Source of the DNA: Pseudomonas marginalis
GTDB taxonomy: Bacteria; Pseudomonadota; Gammaproteobacteria; Pseudomonadales; Pseudomonadaceae
Length of the DNA stretch: 64,000 bases
Reading direction: 5' to 3'
NCBI RefSeq assembly: GCF_001645105.1
Contig: NZ_LKEG01000015.1
Location: 1 to 64,000 of the forward strand
Below, piece by piece: positions 36,617 to 47,148 of this stretch. Under the pieces are notes generated by a model. That model saw nothing but the letters and a program-made list of their open reading frames with translations, did not search any database and had not been told where the DNA came from. The position numbers were made by a program, and so were the translations under genes. Every line of letters starts with the position of its first letter. Positions within the stretch are counted from its first letter, which is position 1.

Positions 36617-39600
36617 CTATTGCCAGTTGCTGGCAATCACTGCATTCAACGACGTTTGATAGTTCTGTGGCAATGAGGTCTCGCCCGGTGCCGGTGGGGC
36701 GAAAGCGGCCATGGCACCTACCAACTGATCTACCTGGTTTTCCAACAGGACTTTGCCATCGGCGGTACGGAACTGCTCGATATGCTGGGCCTTCTCCCAC
36801 GTGCCCGGTCCCCAGAAAGACCAACTGGAGATAGTGACTTTATCGGCGGTGCCAATGACACTCACCTCCAAGTCGTTGCCATTCTTGCTGAACCAAAGTT
36901 GATTGGCGGAAATACCGGCACCGAACTGCAACACATCGGTGTTGGCGTCCGGGTCAAAATCGTCGATGTCATCCTGACCATCTCCACGCTCGAATCGATA
37001 AAGATCATTACCGCGATCCCCACTCAATTGATCATTGCCAGTCCCACCCACCAATGTGTCGGCGCCGGTGCCACCATACAACCGATCATCGCCCGCGCCA
37101 CCCAGCAAGGTATCGGAGCCTGCATCACCTTGCAGCTCATCGGCCCCGTTGCCACCCGACAGTGTGTCGTTGCCACCCAACCCGTAAAGTTTGTCATCGC
37201 CGTCAAGGCCACTTAACGAGTCGGCCAGTGCATCCTCGCCAAACAGCGCATCGTTGCCCGCGGTTGCCGTACCTTTGGTCATGCTCTTGATGGTGTCGGC
37301 ATTCCAGAGGGTTCCGTCGTCGAATTGGATCTGCTCGATCCGATACGCGCTGTTGGAGAACCAGCTGGAGGCGGTCAGCTTGTCGGTTGTCCCTGCAATG
37401 CCTAGATAGAGGTTGCTGGCGTCACGACTGAGTTGGATATCGGACGGTTTGAGACCTGCTCCTACCTTGATCGTATCCAAGTTACCCACCGAAGAGTCGT
37501 AGTCACTTATCCAATCCTGCCCGACCCCGCGGTAAAACAGATAGGTATCGTTACCGGCATCGCCGTAAAGGGAGTCATTGCCGGCGCCACCATCGAGCGT
37601 GTCCATGCCCGCGCCACCAAAGAGCTTGTCGCTGCCAGCGCCACCGTTCAGTGTGTCATTGCCCGACAATCCATAGAGCGAGTCATCACCACCCAGTCCA
37701 TTCAGGATATCGGCACTGGACTCGTCGCCTTGCAGGACATCATTGCCCTCACTCGCCACGCCCTTGGACAGGGTCGTCAGGGTTGCGGCGTCCCAGAGCG
37801 TGCCGTCGTCGAACTGAACCTGTTCAACCTGCGAGTCCGTGGAAAGGAACCATTCGTTGACGGTCAGCTTGTCGGTGGTACCAAGGATCGTCAGTTCCAG
37901 GTTGTAGCCCACGCGAGCAACCTTGATATCGCTTGGGCTGATCCCTTGGGCCAACTTGATCACGTCAAGATTGCCCCTGGTCCAGTCACGATCGGAAATC
38001 AGGTCCTGGCCACCACCACGCTGGAAGAGATACGTGTCGTTGCCGGAGCCGCCGTACAGCAAGTCATTGCCCGCCCCGCCGTCCAGCGTATCCAGCCCCA
38101 TCCCACCGTCAAGCGTATCCTGACCCGCTCCGCCGTTGAGCACATCGTTGCCGGCTAGGCCAGACAACTTGTCATCACCGTCAAGCCCGTCCAACCGATC
38201 GTTGGCTTCGTCGCCAATCAGCGTATCGGCGCCATGGGTGGCGACCTCTACCGACAGGCGCTTGAGATCGCTGACGGACCAGACGGTGCCGTCTACGAAC
38301 TCGACGCGTTCAACCTGATAGTTGGCGTCGGTGTAGCTGTAGATGGTCATCCGGTCAGTGGTGTTTTTGATGGTGAGGTAAACATCGCTCCCCTCGCGCT
38401 TGACGATGACATCGTCGGGATTGATGTCGGCAGCGACCTTGATCGTATCGCTGTTTCCGGCGGTCGAATCGAACTCGCTGATCCTGTCCTGGCCCATGCC
38501 TCTGTAGAACAGATAAGTATCGTTGCCTGCGCCCCCCGACAATTGATCGCTGCCGACACCGCCATCAAGGCGGTCATTGCCGTTATCGCCGCTCAGATAA
38601 TCGTTACCCGCACCACCATTAAGGATGTCATTGCCATCCCCCCCTCCCAGCGAGTCGTTACCGGCGCCGCCTTCGAGCCTATCGTCACCTGCCTCGCCGT
38701 AGACCTTGTCGTCACCCTCAAGCCCATCGAGGACATCGGCGCCGCTGTCACCGTACAAGGTATCGGCACCGCTGCTGGCGACGCCTTTGGTCATTTGTTT
38801 CAGGACATCGATCCCCCAGACCGTTCCATCGGCGAACTCGACGCGCTCCACGATGTAATTCGAACTATTGAAGAAGGTGATCGACAATTTATCGGTCGTG
38901 CCTTTGATCGCCAGCGTGAGGTAAGTCTGGTCCCGGCTGACGATCACATCTGCCGGAGCAATATCGGCCGCGACCTTGATCGTGTCGACGTTGCCGACAG
39001 TCGAGTCAAAATCGGTGACGCTGTCCTGGCCCATACCTCGGTAGAACCGATAGGTGTCATTGCCAACGTCGCCACGCAGATTGTCATTGCCGGCACCACC
39101 GTCCAAGGTATCGTTGCCGTTGCCACCGTAGATCCAGTCGGCCCCATCACCGCCGTTCAGCACATCGTTACCGTCCCGACCGTAAATCGAGTCATCACCG
39201 CCCAGCCCGTTGATGACGTTGCCCGAGGCATCGCCGTTGAGGCTATCGGCAGCTGCGGTGCCGTTGGTGACGGCTTGAGCATTGATCACGATATCGAACA
39301 CGTCACTTGCCACGGCTGCAGACAGGTCCACGGCTAAGACCTTGACCGAGACGCTTCCAGCCTGCGTGGGCGTGCCACTGAAGGTTCGAGTGGCCGCATC
39401 GAATACCAGCCACGCAGGAAGCGCCGAACCGTTGGCCAGCGTCGCCTGGTAGGTGAGCCGGTCCCCTGCATCGATATCCGTGAACGTGGTTGCCGGCAGC
39501 GCGAACGTCAAAGGTGCTCCCTCGACGACAGATTGGTCGGCAATGGCCTTGACCAAGACCGGTGCGTCGTTGGTTTTGCTGATCTGGACTGCAAAGCCAT

Positions 39601-42600
39601 CGCTGACAGACAACCCCGCTTTGTCGGTTGCCGTGACCCGGATCGCCACATCACCCACCGCGTCATTACCAGGCGTCCCGCTGAACGTGCGAGTCTTGGC
39701 GTCAAAACTCAACCAGGCAGGCAATGGCTTGCCGTCGGCAAGGGTTGCGCTCAGTTGGAGAGCGTCGCCCGTATCCGCGTCGACAAAGGCATTGGCCGCG
39801 AGCGTCAGGACGAAAGCGCTGTCCTCGGCGACCGTCTGGTCGACAATCGCTGTCGATACGGTTGGCGCCCGATTGGCCTGGGTCGACAGCGTCGCGGTGT
39901 TCCATACCGTCCCGTTGGCGAACTCGATGCGCTCGACGCTATGACCGCGGGCGGCCGTCCAGCCGGAGATGATTTGCTGGCCGTCATTCAGGCGCAGCAC
40001 CATACCCTGGGCTGAATGGTCAACAGCGACATCGCTTTCCTTGATACCCGCTTCGAACACGATGGTGTCAATACCGCCAGCAGCGTCCAGGTCTTCACTT
40101 ATGTGGTCCTGGCCATGGCCGACGCCGAATACGTAGCGGTCGTCACCTCTGCCACCTTGCAGGAAGTCGTTGCCAGCAGCCCCATACAAGCGGTTATTGC
40201 GCTCATTGCCGATCAGTTCGTTCGACAGCTCATTGCCGCTGGCATTCAAAGCAGGACCGGACAAGGTCAGTGCCTCGACATTGGCCGCCAGGGTGTAGTC
40301 GATGGTGGAAATAATCTGGTCATTGCCACCGTTGAGGTCCTCCACGACTGCGTCACCGGCGTTATCCACGAAGTACGTGTCGTTGCCCAAACCACCGATC
40401 ATCCGGTCTGCACCTTGGGCGCCGTCGAGACGGTTGTCGGCAACGTTGCCACGCAGGACATTGTTGGCCGCGTTACCCGTGGCATTGATCGCCGCGGTAC
40501 CGGTCAGACCCAGGTTTTCCAGGTGGTTGGCGAGCGTAAAGGAGACCGAGGAATTGACGGTATCGGTGCCCGCGCCTTCGGATTCGACGATCCGGTCGGA
40601 ACCGTCATCAACCACATAGGTATCGTCGCCCAGGCCGCCGATCATCACGTCGGAGCCGCCAGCACCATTGAGGATGTTGTTTGCGCTATTGCCAACCAAA
40701 CGGTTGGAGAGCTCGTTACCGGTCCCATTGATGGCGGCACTGCCCAGCAACTGCAAAGACTCCACCTCACTGGCCAGGACATGGCTGACACTGGACTTGA
40801 CCACGTCATAGCCACCGCCTACGACTTCCTTGATGACATCCCCCGCGTTATCGACGATGTAGGTATCGTCCCCCATCCGCCCTTCAAGGACATCGGCGCC
40901 TGCGCCACCGTCAAGCGTGTTGCCTCCGGCATCGCCGATCAGCAGATCATTCGCGCCGGTACCGCTCAGCAACACCTTGGGCTGTGTGACCGCCTGGCCG
41001 AAAATGAAATTGGTCGCAGAGAGCTGCCCAGCAGTCACGCCTTTAAGCGTGATGTACTGAGTACCGCTGGCCATCGTGCCCAGCCAGACCCTGAGATACT
41101 GCTCGCCATCGACCGTCACGGTGCTGAAGTTCAATTCAGCAAAGCTATGTACCGCGCGAATCTGCGAAAGATCGATCTTCTCGTTGGGATTGGTGACTTC
41201 GAAGTCATCGATCAGGTTGCCCATGATGCCCTGCGAGGCACTGGCCAGTAGGTCTTCGACCAGCACAAAACGGTCATTACCGGCACCGCCCGCAACGGAG
41301 GCACCGGTGTGCGTGGCGGCCCCGCTCAGGTTGATATTCGGTGAGAGCAAGGTTGTAAAGGCATGGTCCTCGACGGCCTGGTCACCCTCGAGGTAGAGCA
41401 CATCGTTACCGGCGTCACCGCCCAGGTAATCCAGCCCGACATCGCCACGCAATACATCATCGCCGGCGCCGCCACGAATGACATCGTAACCTTCGCCGCC
41501 GCTGATAATGTCATTGCCACCCACGGTCGAGGCCGTCGAAGATTCTCCAACCAGTACATCGTCACCCTGGCCACCCACGATCGTATCGGCACCGATGCCG
41601 CCAAACACGCGTTCGCCGCTATCGTTGGTCCAATACAGGAAGCCACCGGTCACATCCGGCAAATTGCGCTCGGTGCTGGCACCGCTGACGCCAAAACCGT
41701 ACCCCGAGGCCCGCTCCAACTGACTCAGGCGCACACCGTCCGGAATATTGACGAAATTGCGTAGCGTCAAACCTTCGGACTGAACGTTCTTGAGGAGCAG
41801 AACTTGCCCATCCGCCAGGCTCAACCGAGTATCGGCGCCCTGCTGGGTAATGGTCGCCGTCGTATAGACGTCAGCGTCAAAGCCGGACAGCACGATCCGG
41901 TCAGTACCGACCACAAAATCAGTAATGGTGTCGACATCTCCCGCAGCCTTGTCGATCACGAAATAATCCGTATCAGCGCCGCCGGTCAAGGTGTCGTTGC
42001 CCTTGCCACCGATGAGCGTATCGACGCCTGCACCACCCGACAGCACATCACCACCTCGGCCACCGGAGAGATGGTTGTCCGCAGCGTTACCGATCAACGT
42101 ATCGGCGAATTCGCCCCCGATCAGGTGCTCGATCTGCGCGGCATTGGCGATCGCCAAGTGAGCGCCGGCCAGAGTGGCCTCGCCTTTGGACAAATCAATC
42201 ACGCTGGCGCTGGAGATCGCCGCCGCGTTGATCGTGTCCTGGCCACCGTCGGTGTCGTCAAGCGCATTGCGCCCGCCCAAAGCGGCCAGTTGGGCGTACT
42301 CGTTGGTATACACATACTGGTCGTCAATCGTGTCGCCCTTGCCGTAGACGTTCAGGCTCCAACTGTTGAGCGTCCCGGTATCGCCGGTCACGCTATCGAT
42401 CACTTGCAGCGTCCAGTTCCCTTGCACCGCTTCGCCACGCAGCAGAGTCGTGCCAAAGACATAGTTCAAGGTGTTCTGGCCGTTAAAGTCGGCATTCCCA
42501 CGATCCGTCGCCGCGCTGCCCGGGGCTTTGCCCGGGCGATTCATCAGGATGGATTCGGTGCCCGACGGCGAGATCAACTTGAGGATCAGGTCTCCTGGCC

Positions 42601-45600
42601 GCGCATGGCTCAGGTTGACCTTGACCTCGACATGCTCGGCCAGGATGTCGGCAGCACCCATCGTCAGCGAATGGCTGATGCCCGCGCCCTGTCCGTCGGT
42701 GATCGCGCGGTTGAGCGCGCCGGATTCCAGCGGGGTCGTCAGGCGGAGTTCGTTACCCAACGTCTGCTGGGTGTTCCAGGTTTCCGCCAAACGCACGGCG
42801 GCCAGGGCATCGACTTCGCCATAACCATAGTCGTGGCTGACGTGCATGCCGCCGCCGTTCCAGTTCTGGCTACCGTTGGTCTGCCAGGAGGTCGTGGGGT
42901 CGTTCACCTTGCGGGCCGAAATCGCCAGGATCTGCTGCACATCGCGATAACCCAGCTCCGGATTGGCTTCCAGCATCAAGGCCACGATGCCGGAGACGAT
43001 GGGGGCTGCGAAGCTAGTGCCTTGGGAAACGCTGGTGTCGCCACCGAACGTGGACCCGTTGTCGTTCTGTACCAAGCGTGAGGTCGACGTGACGTTCGAG
43101 CCTGGCGCGCTGACCAGGATGCTGGCGCCAGGACTGGAGAACGGCTTGCCGCCCAGCTGCAACGCACCCAGGTCGGTGGTGGCGTTGATCGCGCCGACCA
43201 CGATGCTGCTGCGCGTGTTAGAGACGTTCGAGTAGTTGGTGTTGCCGCCCTTCTCCCGATCGTTGCCACCCGCCGTGACAATCACCGTCCCCAAACCGTG
43301 GCGTCCTTCGTCGATGGCCTGGTGATAAGCCGTCGGCAACGTTCCCAGCTCGGTGGGGCTGAACTTCAGGTCGAAGTGAAAGTTGCTGCCCCAGCTGTGG
43401 TTCACCACATCGTATTCATACATGTGGGACATGTTGCTGAAGTCGTCTTTATTGACCCAGTAACCGGCCACCGTGGCGTCGTAGGCGACACCGACACTGC
43501 CCTCGCCATTGCGAGCGGCGACCATCACCCCGGCGACCAGGGTCGCGTGGTCGCTGAACTTGCCACCGCTGCCCTCGCCCGCCATCTGCCCCGGCGTGGC
43601 ATTGGCCAGCCAGTTCTGGTCGATGTTGTCCTTCAGGTCGGCGTGTCGGTAATCCAGGATCTCCTTGGTGGTGCCGAACGGACTGTTGGTCTCGATCTCG
43701 GCGATCCTGACACCTTTGCCGGTGTAGTCCTTCCAGACCGGCAGGATATTGGCCTGGGACAGGTACCACTGATCGGTCACCAGTGGATCGTCGGGCAGGT
43801 CCGAAGTCTTCAAATAGACAGCGGCACGCATCGTCGCGCTTTCGCCGGTGCCCATGTTGATGATAGTACTGGCCTCGTTGCCCTTGGCATCGGCGACGGT
43901 GTACTTGAAGCCCATGATGCCGGTGAAGGTCGCGTCCGGCGTGAACAGCACGTCACCGGCCTGCGTTACGACGGCCGTTCCGCCCACCACATCGAACAAG
44001 CCGGTGATGTGCAGCGCGTCATGCTGCCAATCGATGTCGTTCTGCAGCAGTTGTTCCTTGCCAATCAAGTGCGCGCTGGTGCGCTCGAACTCGACACCGC
44101 TTTTATCCTTGCTCAGGACATCCTTGACCAACAGCGCACTCTCCATGCCCTCGCTGGTCGCGGTCGGGATCTCCACCAGCTTCAGGTTCTTGAAGTTGGC
44201 TTTTTCGACGTTCTGCAGGAAATCCGTACCGTCGCGGCCGGCCACGGTATCGCTGATCCAGACGCCTTCGGCGGTCCGGGTAATGCGGTAATCGCTAAAA
44301 TCGCCGGACAACTCGATGACGTCTACACCGTCACCGCCACTGATCGTATCGTCACCCTCGCCGCCGATCAGAACATCGTCGCCGGCGCCGCCACTCAGGT
44401 TATCGTCCTCCAGACCGCCATCGATAAGATCGTTGCCTTCCCCGCCCATGAGCTGATCTCGCCCACGGTGACCGCGCAGGACATCATTACCGGCACCGCC
44501 GTTGATGAAGTCATCGCCATCCTCGCCGGATAAGGCATCGTTGGCCGACCCACCTACCAGGACATCATCACCTTCACCACCGCGCATATAGACCGTGCTG
44601 TGTCCGCCGGCGATAAAAACGTCATTACCCCGGCCGCCCTGCGCGATCTCGATTTCAGCCTCGGTCAGATTGAGGGTGACACCTCGGTCGCCAATCACCT
44701 GAACAATATCGGTACCGGCACCGCCGTGGATATTGACCGCCAGATCATCGGCGTCGATCAACAGCACGTCGTCCCCGGCACCCGCATGGAAGCTGTCACT
44801 GCCTTGCCCGCCGGCCAACCAGTTACTTCCGGCATCGCCAAGCAGGACGTCGCGACCCACTCCACCACTGGCATTGCTGACGCCCTTTTGCGCGACATCA
44901 ATGGTTTCCCCTGACGTAGAGGAAGAGGCATAAGCGCTGACCGGGGCTACCTCACCCCCGCCCTGAGTCGAAACGACAGTGCCATTGCCACTGGCGCTGA
45001 AAGTATGACCGTTGGGGTTGGCCAGGAAATTGGCCGCAATCGCTTCCTTATTGATACCGTTTTGCACAAACGTGCCACGGGCCAACACTTCGTTGCCATC
45101 GCGGACTTCGCCGTTTTGCACGATGTTGGCGAGATTGATACTGGTAATGCCAAGCTCGCCCAAGGTGCGAACTTCGCTGGCCTCCCCGGCATCGACGGCA
45201 TTGTTGCCGTTGCTATCTACCCAGCTTTTACCATCGTGATTCGCGTCGACCCACACCTTCACGCTGGACCAGGCGTCATCACGATTATCGAAAAGGTTGT
45301 CGCCATTGCTGTCGAGGCTTTTCAGCGCGGCAAAACCATTGGCAAAAGGCTTTTCTCCCGTGTTGCCACCCGCGCCCGCCGCCCCGCCGAAGTACTCGGA
45401 AAGAGTTTCACTGATGTTGTCGATCTTGCCATTGTTGTTGCGATCGACAACGACGATTCCGTCCTGCGCACTGACCCAGCCGGTTTCCTCAAGGCTGCTG
45501 CCGTCATTATCGACGTCGAAGAGCACCGGGTTGCTGAGATAGTCAGTCAACCGAACGCCGTCACCATTGAGATCAAGCACCAGCGGGTCAGTCGGAAGCG

Positions 45601-46711
45601 TCAGGCGTGCCTGGGCATTACCGGAATTGAGCCATGCGCCGGCCTGCCCTGAGTTACTGCCGAATGAAATACCGTTGCTGGCACCGCGCAGGCTGAAATC
45701 GAACACTTCCTTGACGGTGTTCACGTTACCCGGCCGGTAACCATCGGCGAGAATCTGCGTCGCCGCAGCAGCAAAGGTGTTGTTGACCCAACTACCTTGC
45801 ATCTGATTGACGTTCAGCTTGTTGGGATCATAGGTGATTGCCCAACCACCACCGCTGCGGACCAATCCATCTGCCACTTGTGCGGCGCTTTGCTCGTGGT
45901 CTGTTGCGCCTTTTTCTATAACCGCGCCAGCATTATTAATGTTGAGCTGAAAGAAGTTATCGCTGACGGCCGGGATGGAAACAACACCCACATATTTTTT
46001 AATTTGCTCGGCATTCTCAAGATAGACTTCCCCGCCACTGACACCGCCACCCGGCTTGGGCGCATATTGAGCGCCCGGGGATTCTGCAGCAAACTTATCC
46101 GCTCGTTCGGTCGCCCATTCCTTCCCGTTGTTGTAATAGGTGATCAGAACGGCATCTTGGGTGTCTTGGTCATAGGAGCTCCACGCAGACGAGGCTCGGG
46201 AGGAATAAAAGGCCTGGCCTTCCTGCAACATCAGCGCTGCGAATTTCAGACTCAAGACATTGTCTTGGTCCGAAAGATCGTTGACCAACAACTTGTAATC
46301 CTGATTATAATTTTTTATCTCTAACGGATCCGCATCAGGATTATTATCAGTATATGTCTTTAGCAGATCAATAGCCGTCAAAATCTTGATATTACCGGGC
46401 CCTACATCATTGAGCACGGGATTGTCCATTTTGATAGTAATCTTGCCTATCAAGCCTGCACTGACAACATCCTTTAAAATCTGCTGACTGGACTTCGTAG
46501 CTTCATAATTTCTCTGAAGTTCATCATGACTGTATCGACTAACAAGTTCCGTTTGAACCTGATCGACCAGACCAACAGATTCATACTCCTCGCCAATAGC
46601 TCCCAATATCGCTTGAGCCGTGACGTCTGGAGCACCTAACGCCCTGGCCACTTCCTTAGCTTTTTCAGAGTTGTTTTTTATATAGTCGAACGTAGACCCG
46701 CTAAACGACAT
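36617..46711 (-). CDS. Giant RTX protein with lysozyme-like N-terminus and S8 protease domain
   Basis: A 3364-residue type I secretion substrate without a Sec signal. In order: residues 1-200, lysozyme-like pattern (ILGAIGEEYES, DVGPGNI, TYYNNG); 375-455, FrpC-like calcium segment (DPLVLDLNGDGV); 625-800, RTX nonapeptides; about 975-1290, subtilisin/kexin S8 domain; 1335-1465, P domain; RTX blocks near 1540, 1705 and 1915-2270; two Ig-like domains (2278-2480); then five RTX/haemolysin-related modules to 3310. In the S8 domain His1055 (DHATLVAG) and Ser1233 (GTSFAAP) are present, but the usual catalytic Asp is Glu1007 (IAEIETN). It is last in an operon with its own exporter. The 5' end is more AT-rich than its neighbours. 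Role in defence, predation or adhesion is unproven. Confidence 0.9.
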   Translation of the reverse strand: MSFSGSTFDYIKNNSEKAKEVARALGAPDVTAQAILGAIGEEYESVGLVDQVQTELVSRYSHDELQRNYEATKSSQQILKDVVSAGLIGKITIKMDNPVLNDVGPGNIKILTAIDLLKTYTDNNPDADPLEIKNYNQDYKLLVNDLSDQDNVLSLKFAALMLQEGQAFYSSRASSAWSSYDQDTQDAVLITYYNNGKEWATERADKFAAESPGAQYAPKPGGGVSGGEVYLENAEQIKKYVGVVSIPAVSDNFFQLNINNAGAVIEKGATDHEQSAAQVADGLVRSGGGWAITYDPNKLNVNQMQGSWVNNTFAAAATQILADGYRPGNVNTVKEVFDFSLRGASNGISFGSNSGQAGAWLNSGNAQARLTLPTDPLVLDLNGDGVRLTDYLSNPVLFDVDNDGSSLEETGWVSAQDGIVVVDRNNNGKIDNISETLSEYFGGAAGAGGNTGEKPFANGFAALKSLDSNGDNLFDNRDDAWSSVKVWVDANHDGKSWVDSNGNNAVDAGEASEVRTLGELGITSINLANIVQNGEVRDGNEVLARGTFVQNGINKEAIAANFLANPNGHTFSASGNGTVVSTQGGGEVAPVSAYASSSTSGETIDVAQKGVSNASGGVGRDVLLGDAGSNWLAGGQGSDSFHAGAGDDVLLIDADDLAVNIHGGAGTDIVQVIGDRGVTLNLTEAEIEIAQGGRGNDVFIAGGHSTVYMRGGEGDDVLVGGSANDALSGEDGDDFINGGAGNDVLRGHRGRDQLMGGEGNDLIDGGLEDDNLSGGAGDDVLIGGEGDDTISGGDGVDVIELSGDFSDYRITRTAEGVWISDTVAGRDGTDFLQNVEKANFKNLKLVEIPTATSEGMESALLVKDVLSKDKSGVEFERTSAHLIGKEQLLQNDIDWQHDALHITGLFDVVGGTAVVTQAGDVLFTPDATFTGIMGFKYTVADAKGNEASTIINMGTGESATMRAAVYLKTSDLPDDPLVTDQWYLSQANILPVWKDYTGKGVRIAEIETNSPFGTTKEILDYRHADLKDNIDQNWLANATPGQMAGEGSGGKFSDHATLVAGVMVAARNGEGSVGVAYDATVAGYWVNKDDFSNMSHMYEYDVVNHSWGSNFHFDLKFSPTELGTLPTAYHQAIDEGRHGLGTVIVTAGGNDREKGGNTNYSNVSNTRSSIVVGAINATTDLGALQLGGKPFSSPGASILVSAPGSNVTSTSRLVQNDNGSTFGGDTSVSQGTSFAAPIVSGIVALMLEANPELGYRDVQQILAISARKVNDPTTSWQTNGSQNWNGGGMHVSHDYGYGEVDALAAVRLAETWNTQQTLGNELRLTTPLESGALNRAITDGQGAGISHSLTMGAADILAEHVEVKVNLSHARPGDLILKLISPSGTESILMNRPGKAPGSAATDRGNADFNGQNTLNYVFGTTLLRGEAVQGNWTLQVIDSVTGDTGTLNSWSLNVYGKGDTIDDQYVYTNEYAQLAALGGRNALDDTDGGQDTINAAAISSASVIDLSKGEATLAGAHLAIANAAQIEHLIGGEFADTLIGNAADNHLSGGRGGDVLSGGAGVDTLIGGKGNDTLTGGADTDYFVIDKAAGDVDTITDFVVGTDRIVLSGFDADVYTTATITQQGADTRLSLADGQVLLLKNVQSEGLTLRNFVNIPDGVRLSQLERASGYGFGVSGASTERNLPDVTGGFLYWTNDSGERVFGGIGADTIVGGQGDDVLVGESSTASTVGGNDIISGGEGYDVIRGGAGDDVLRGDVGLDYLGGDAGNDVLYLEGDQAVEDHAFTTLLSPNINLSGAATHTGASVAGGAGNDRFVLVEDLLASASQGIMGNLIDDFEVTNPNEKIDLSQIRAVHSFAELNFSTVTVDGEQYLRVWLGTMASGTQYITLKGVTAGQLSATNFIFGQAVTQPKVLLSGTGANDLLIGDAGGNTLDGGAGADVLEGRMGDDTYIVDNAGDVIKEVVGGGYDVVKSSVSHVLASEVESLQLLGSAAINGTGNELSNRLVGNSANNILNGAGGSDVMIGGLGDDTYVVDDGSDRIVESEGAGTDTVNSSVSFTLANHLENLGLTGTAAINATGNAANNVLRGNVADNRLDGAQGADRMIGGLGNDTYFVDNAGDAVVEDLNGGNDQIISTIDYTLAANVEALTLSGPALNASGNELSNELIGNERNNRLYGAAGNDFLQGGRGDDRYVFGVGHGQDHISEDLDAAGGIDTIVFEAGIKESDVAVDHSAQGMVLRLNDGQQIISGWTAARGHSVERIEFANGTVWNTATLSTQANRAPTVSTAIVDQTVAEDSAFVLTLAANAFVDADTGDALQLSATLADGKPLPAWLSFDAKTRTFSGTPGNDAVGDVAIRVTATDKAGLSVSDGFAVQISKTNDAPVLVKAIADQSVVEGAPLTFALPATTFTDIDAGDRLTYQATLANGSALPAWLVFDAATRTFSGTPTQAGSVSVKVLAVDLSAAVASDVFDIVINAQAVTNGTAAADSLNGDASGNVINGLGGDDSIYGRDGNDVLNGGDGADWIYGGNGNDTLDGGAGNDNLRGDVGNDTYRFYRGMGQDSVTDFDSTVGNVDTIKVAADIAPADVIVSRDQTYLTLAIKGTTDKLSITFFNSSNYIVERVEFADGTVWGIDVLKQMTKGVASSGADTLYGDSGADVLDGLEGDDKVYGEAGDDRLEGGAGNDSLGGGDGNDILNGGAGNDYLSGDNGNDRLDGGVGSDQLSGGAGNDTYLFYRGMGQDRISEFDSTAGNSDTIKVAADINPDDVIVKREGSDVYLTIKNTTDRMTIYSYTDANYQVERVEFVDGTVWSVSDLKRLSVEVATHGADTLIGDEANDRLDGLDGDDKLSGLAGNDVLNGGAGQDTLDGGMGLDTLDGGAGNDLLYGGSGNDTYLFQRGGGQDLISDRDWTRGNLDVIKLAQGISPSDIKVARVGYNLELTILGTTDKLTVNEWFLSTDSQVEQVQFDDGTLWDAATLTTLSKGVASEGNDVLQGDESSADILNGLGGDDSLYGLSGNDTLNGGAGSDKLFGGAGMDTLDGGAGNDSLYGDAGNDTYLFYRGVGQDWISDYDSSVGNLDTIKVGAGLKPSDIQLSRDASNLYLGIAGTTDKLTASSWFSNSAYRIEQIQFDDGTLWNADTIKSMTKGTATAGNDALFGEDALADSLSGLDGDDKLYGLGGNDTLSGGNGADELQGDAGSDTLLGGAGDDRLYGGTGADTLVGGTGNDQLSGDRGNDLYRFERGDGQDDIDDFDPDANTDVLQFGAGISANQLWFSKNGNDLEVSVIGTADKVTISSWSFWGPGTWEKAQHIEQFRTADGKVLLENQVDQLVGAMAAFAPPAPGETSLPQNYQTSLNAVIASNWQ

Positions 46712-46764
46712 CGCTCAATTCCCTATGATTAAATTATTAAAACCCGCATTTTAAAATGCACTTA

Positions 46765-47148
46765 TCAAGACCCATCCCAAAGAAAAATGATATTTCCAAG
46801 AAAGAGACCATGAGCAACTATTGAACTGATTGACACCCAAAGCCCACACATCTTCAAATAGTCTTTTTTCAGCACCACCCCGAGCAAAAAAAGAATTCCA
46901 CCCAGCCAGCCGAGCTGGGCAAACGCTAGCGCTTCTATAACAAGCATCACTGGCGCCCACATGTCTCCCCCGGCGCCATAAATCCAGTAAAAAAAACAAT
47001 AAAATGACAGTGGAACGCTACACCCCCCTACAACCAGGTACGATACACGGGCAAGTTTTATCTTAATTGCCAAAAGCATGACCAAGATCAGACTCAAGTA
47101 AACAACACCCGCATCTAGACTTCGAAAAAAAACCTTAAGCTCATCCAT
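46765..47148 (-). CDS. Small membrane protein of the secretion operon
   Basis: A 127-residue protein with four predicted membrane segments (GVVYLSLILVMLLAI, VPLSFYCFFYWIYG, QLGWLGGILFLLGVVL, VSISSIVAHGLFLGNIIFL). I recognise no family. It lies between hlyD-like and the RTX gene with gaps of 37 and 53 bases and shares the AT-rich composition of the RTX 5' end. Possible roles are immunity to the lysozyme-like domain or a transport accessory; both are inference. Confidence 0.75.
   Translation of the reverse strand: MDELKVFFRSLDAGVVYLSLILVMLLAIKIKLARVSYLVVGGCSVPLSFYCFFYWIYGAGGDMWAPVMLVIEALAFAQLGWLGGILFLLGVVLKKDYLKMCGLWVSISSIVAHGLFLGNIIFLWDGS

Noticed and set aside
41804..43081. Long plus-strand open frames opposite the RTX gene.
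   Set aside because: They mirror the repetitive, GC-rich coding strand and have no plausible protein features.
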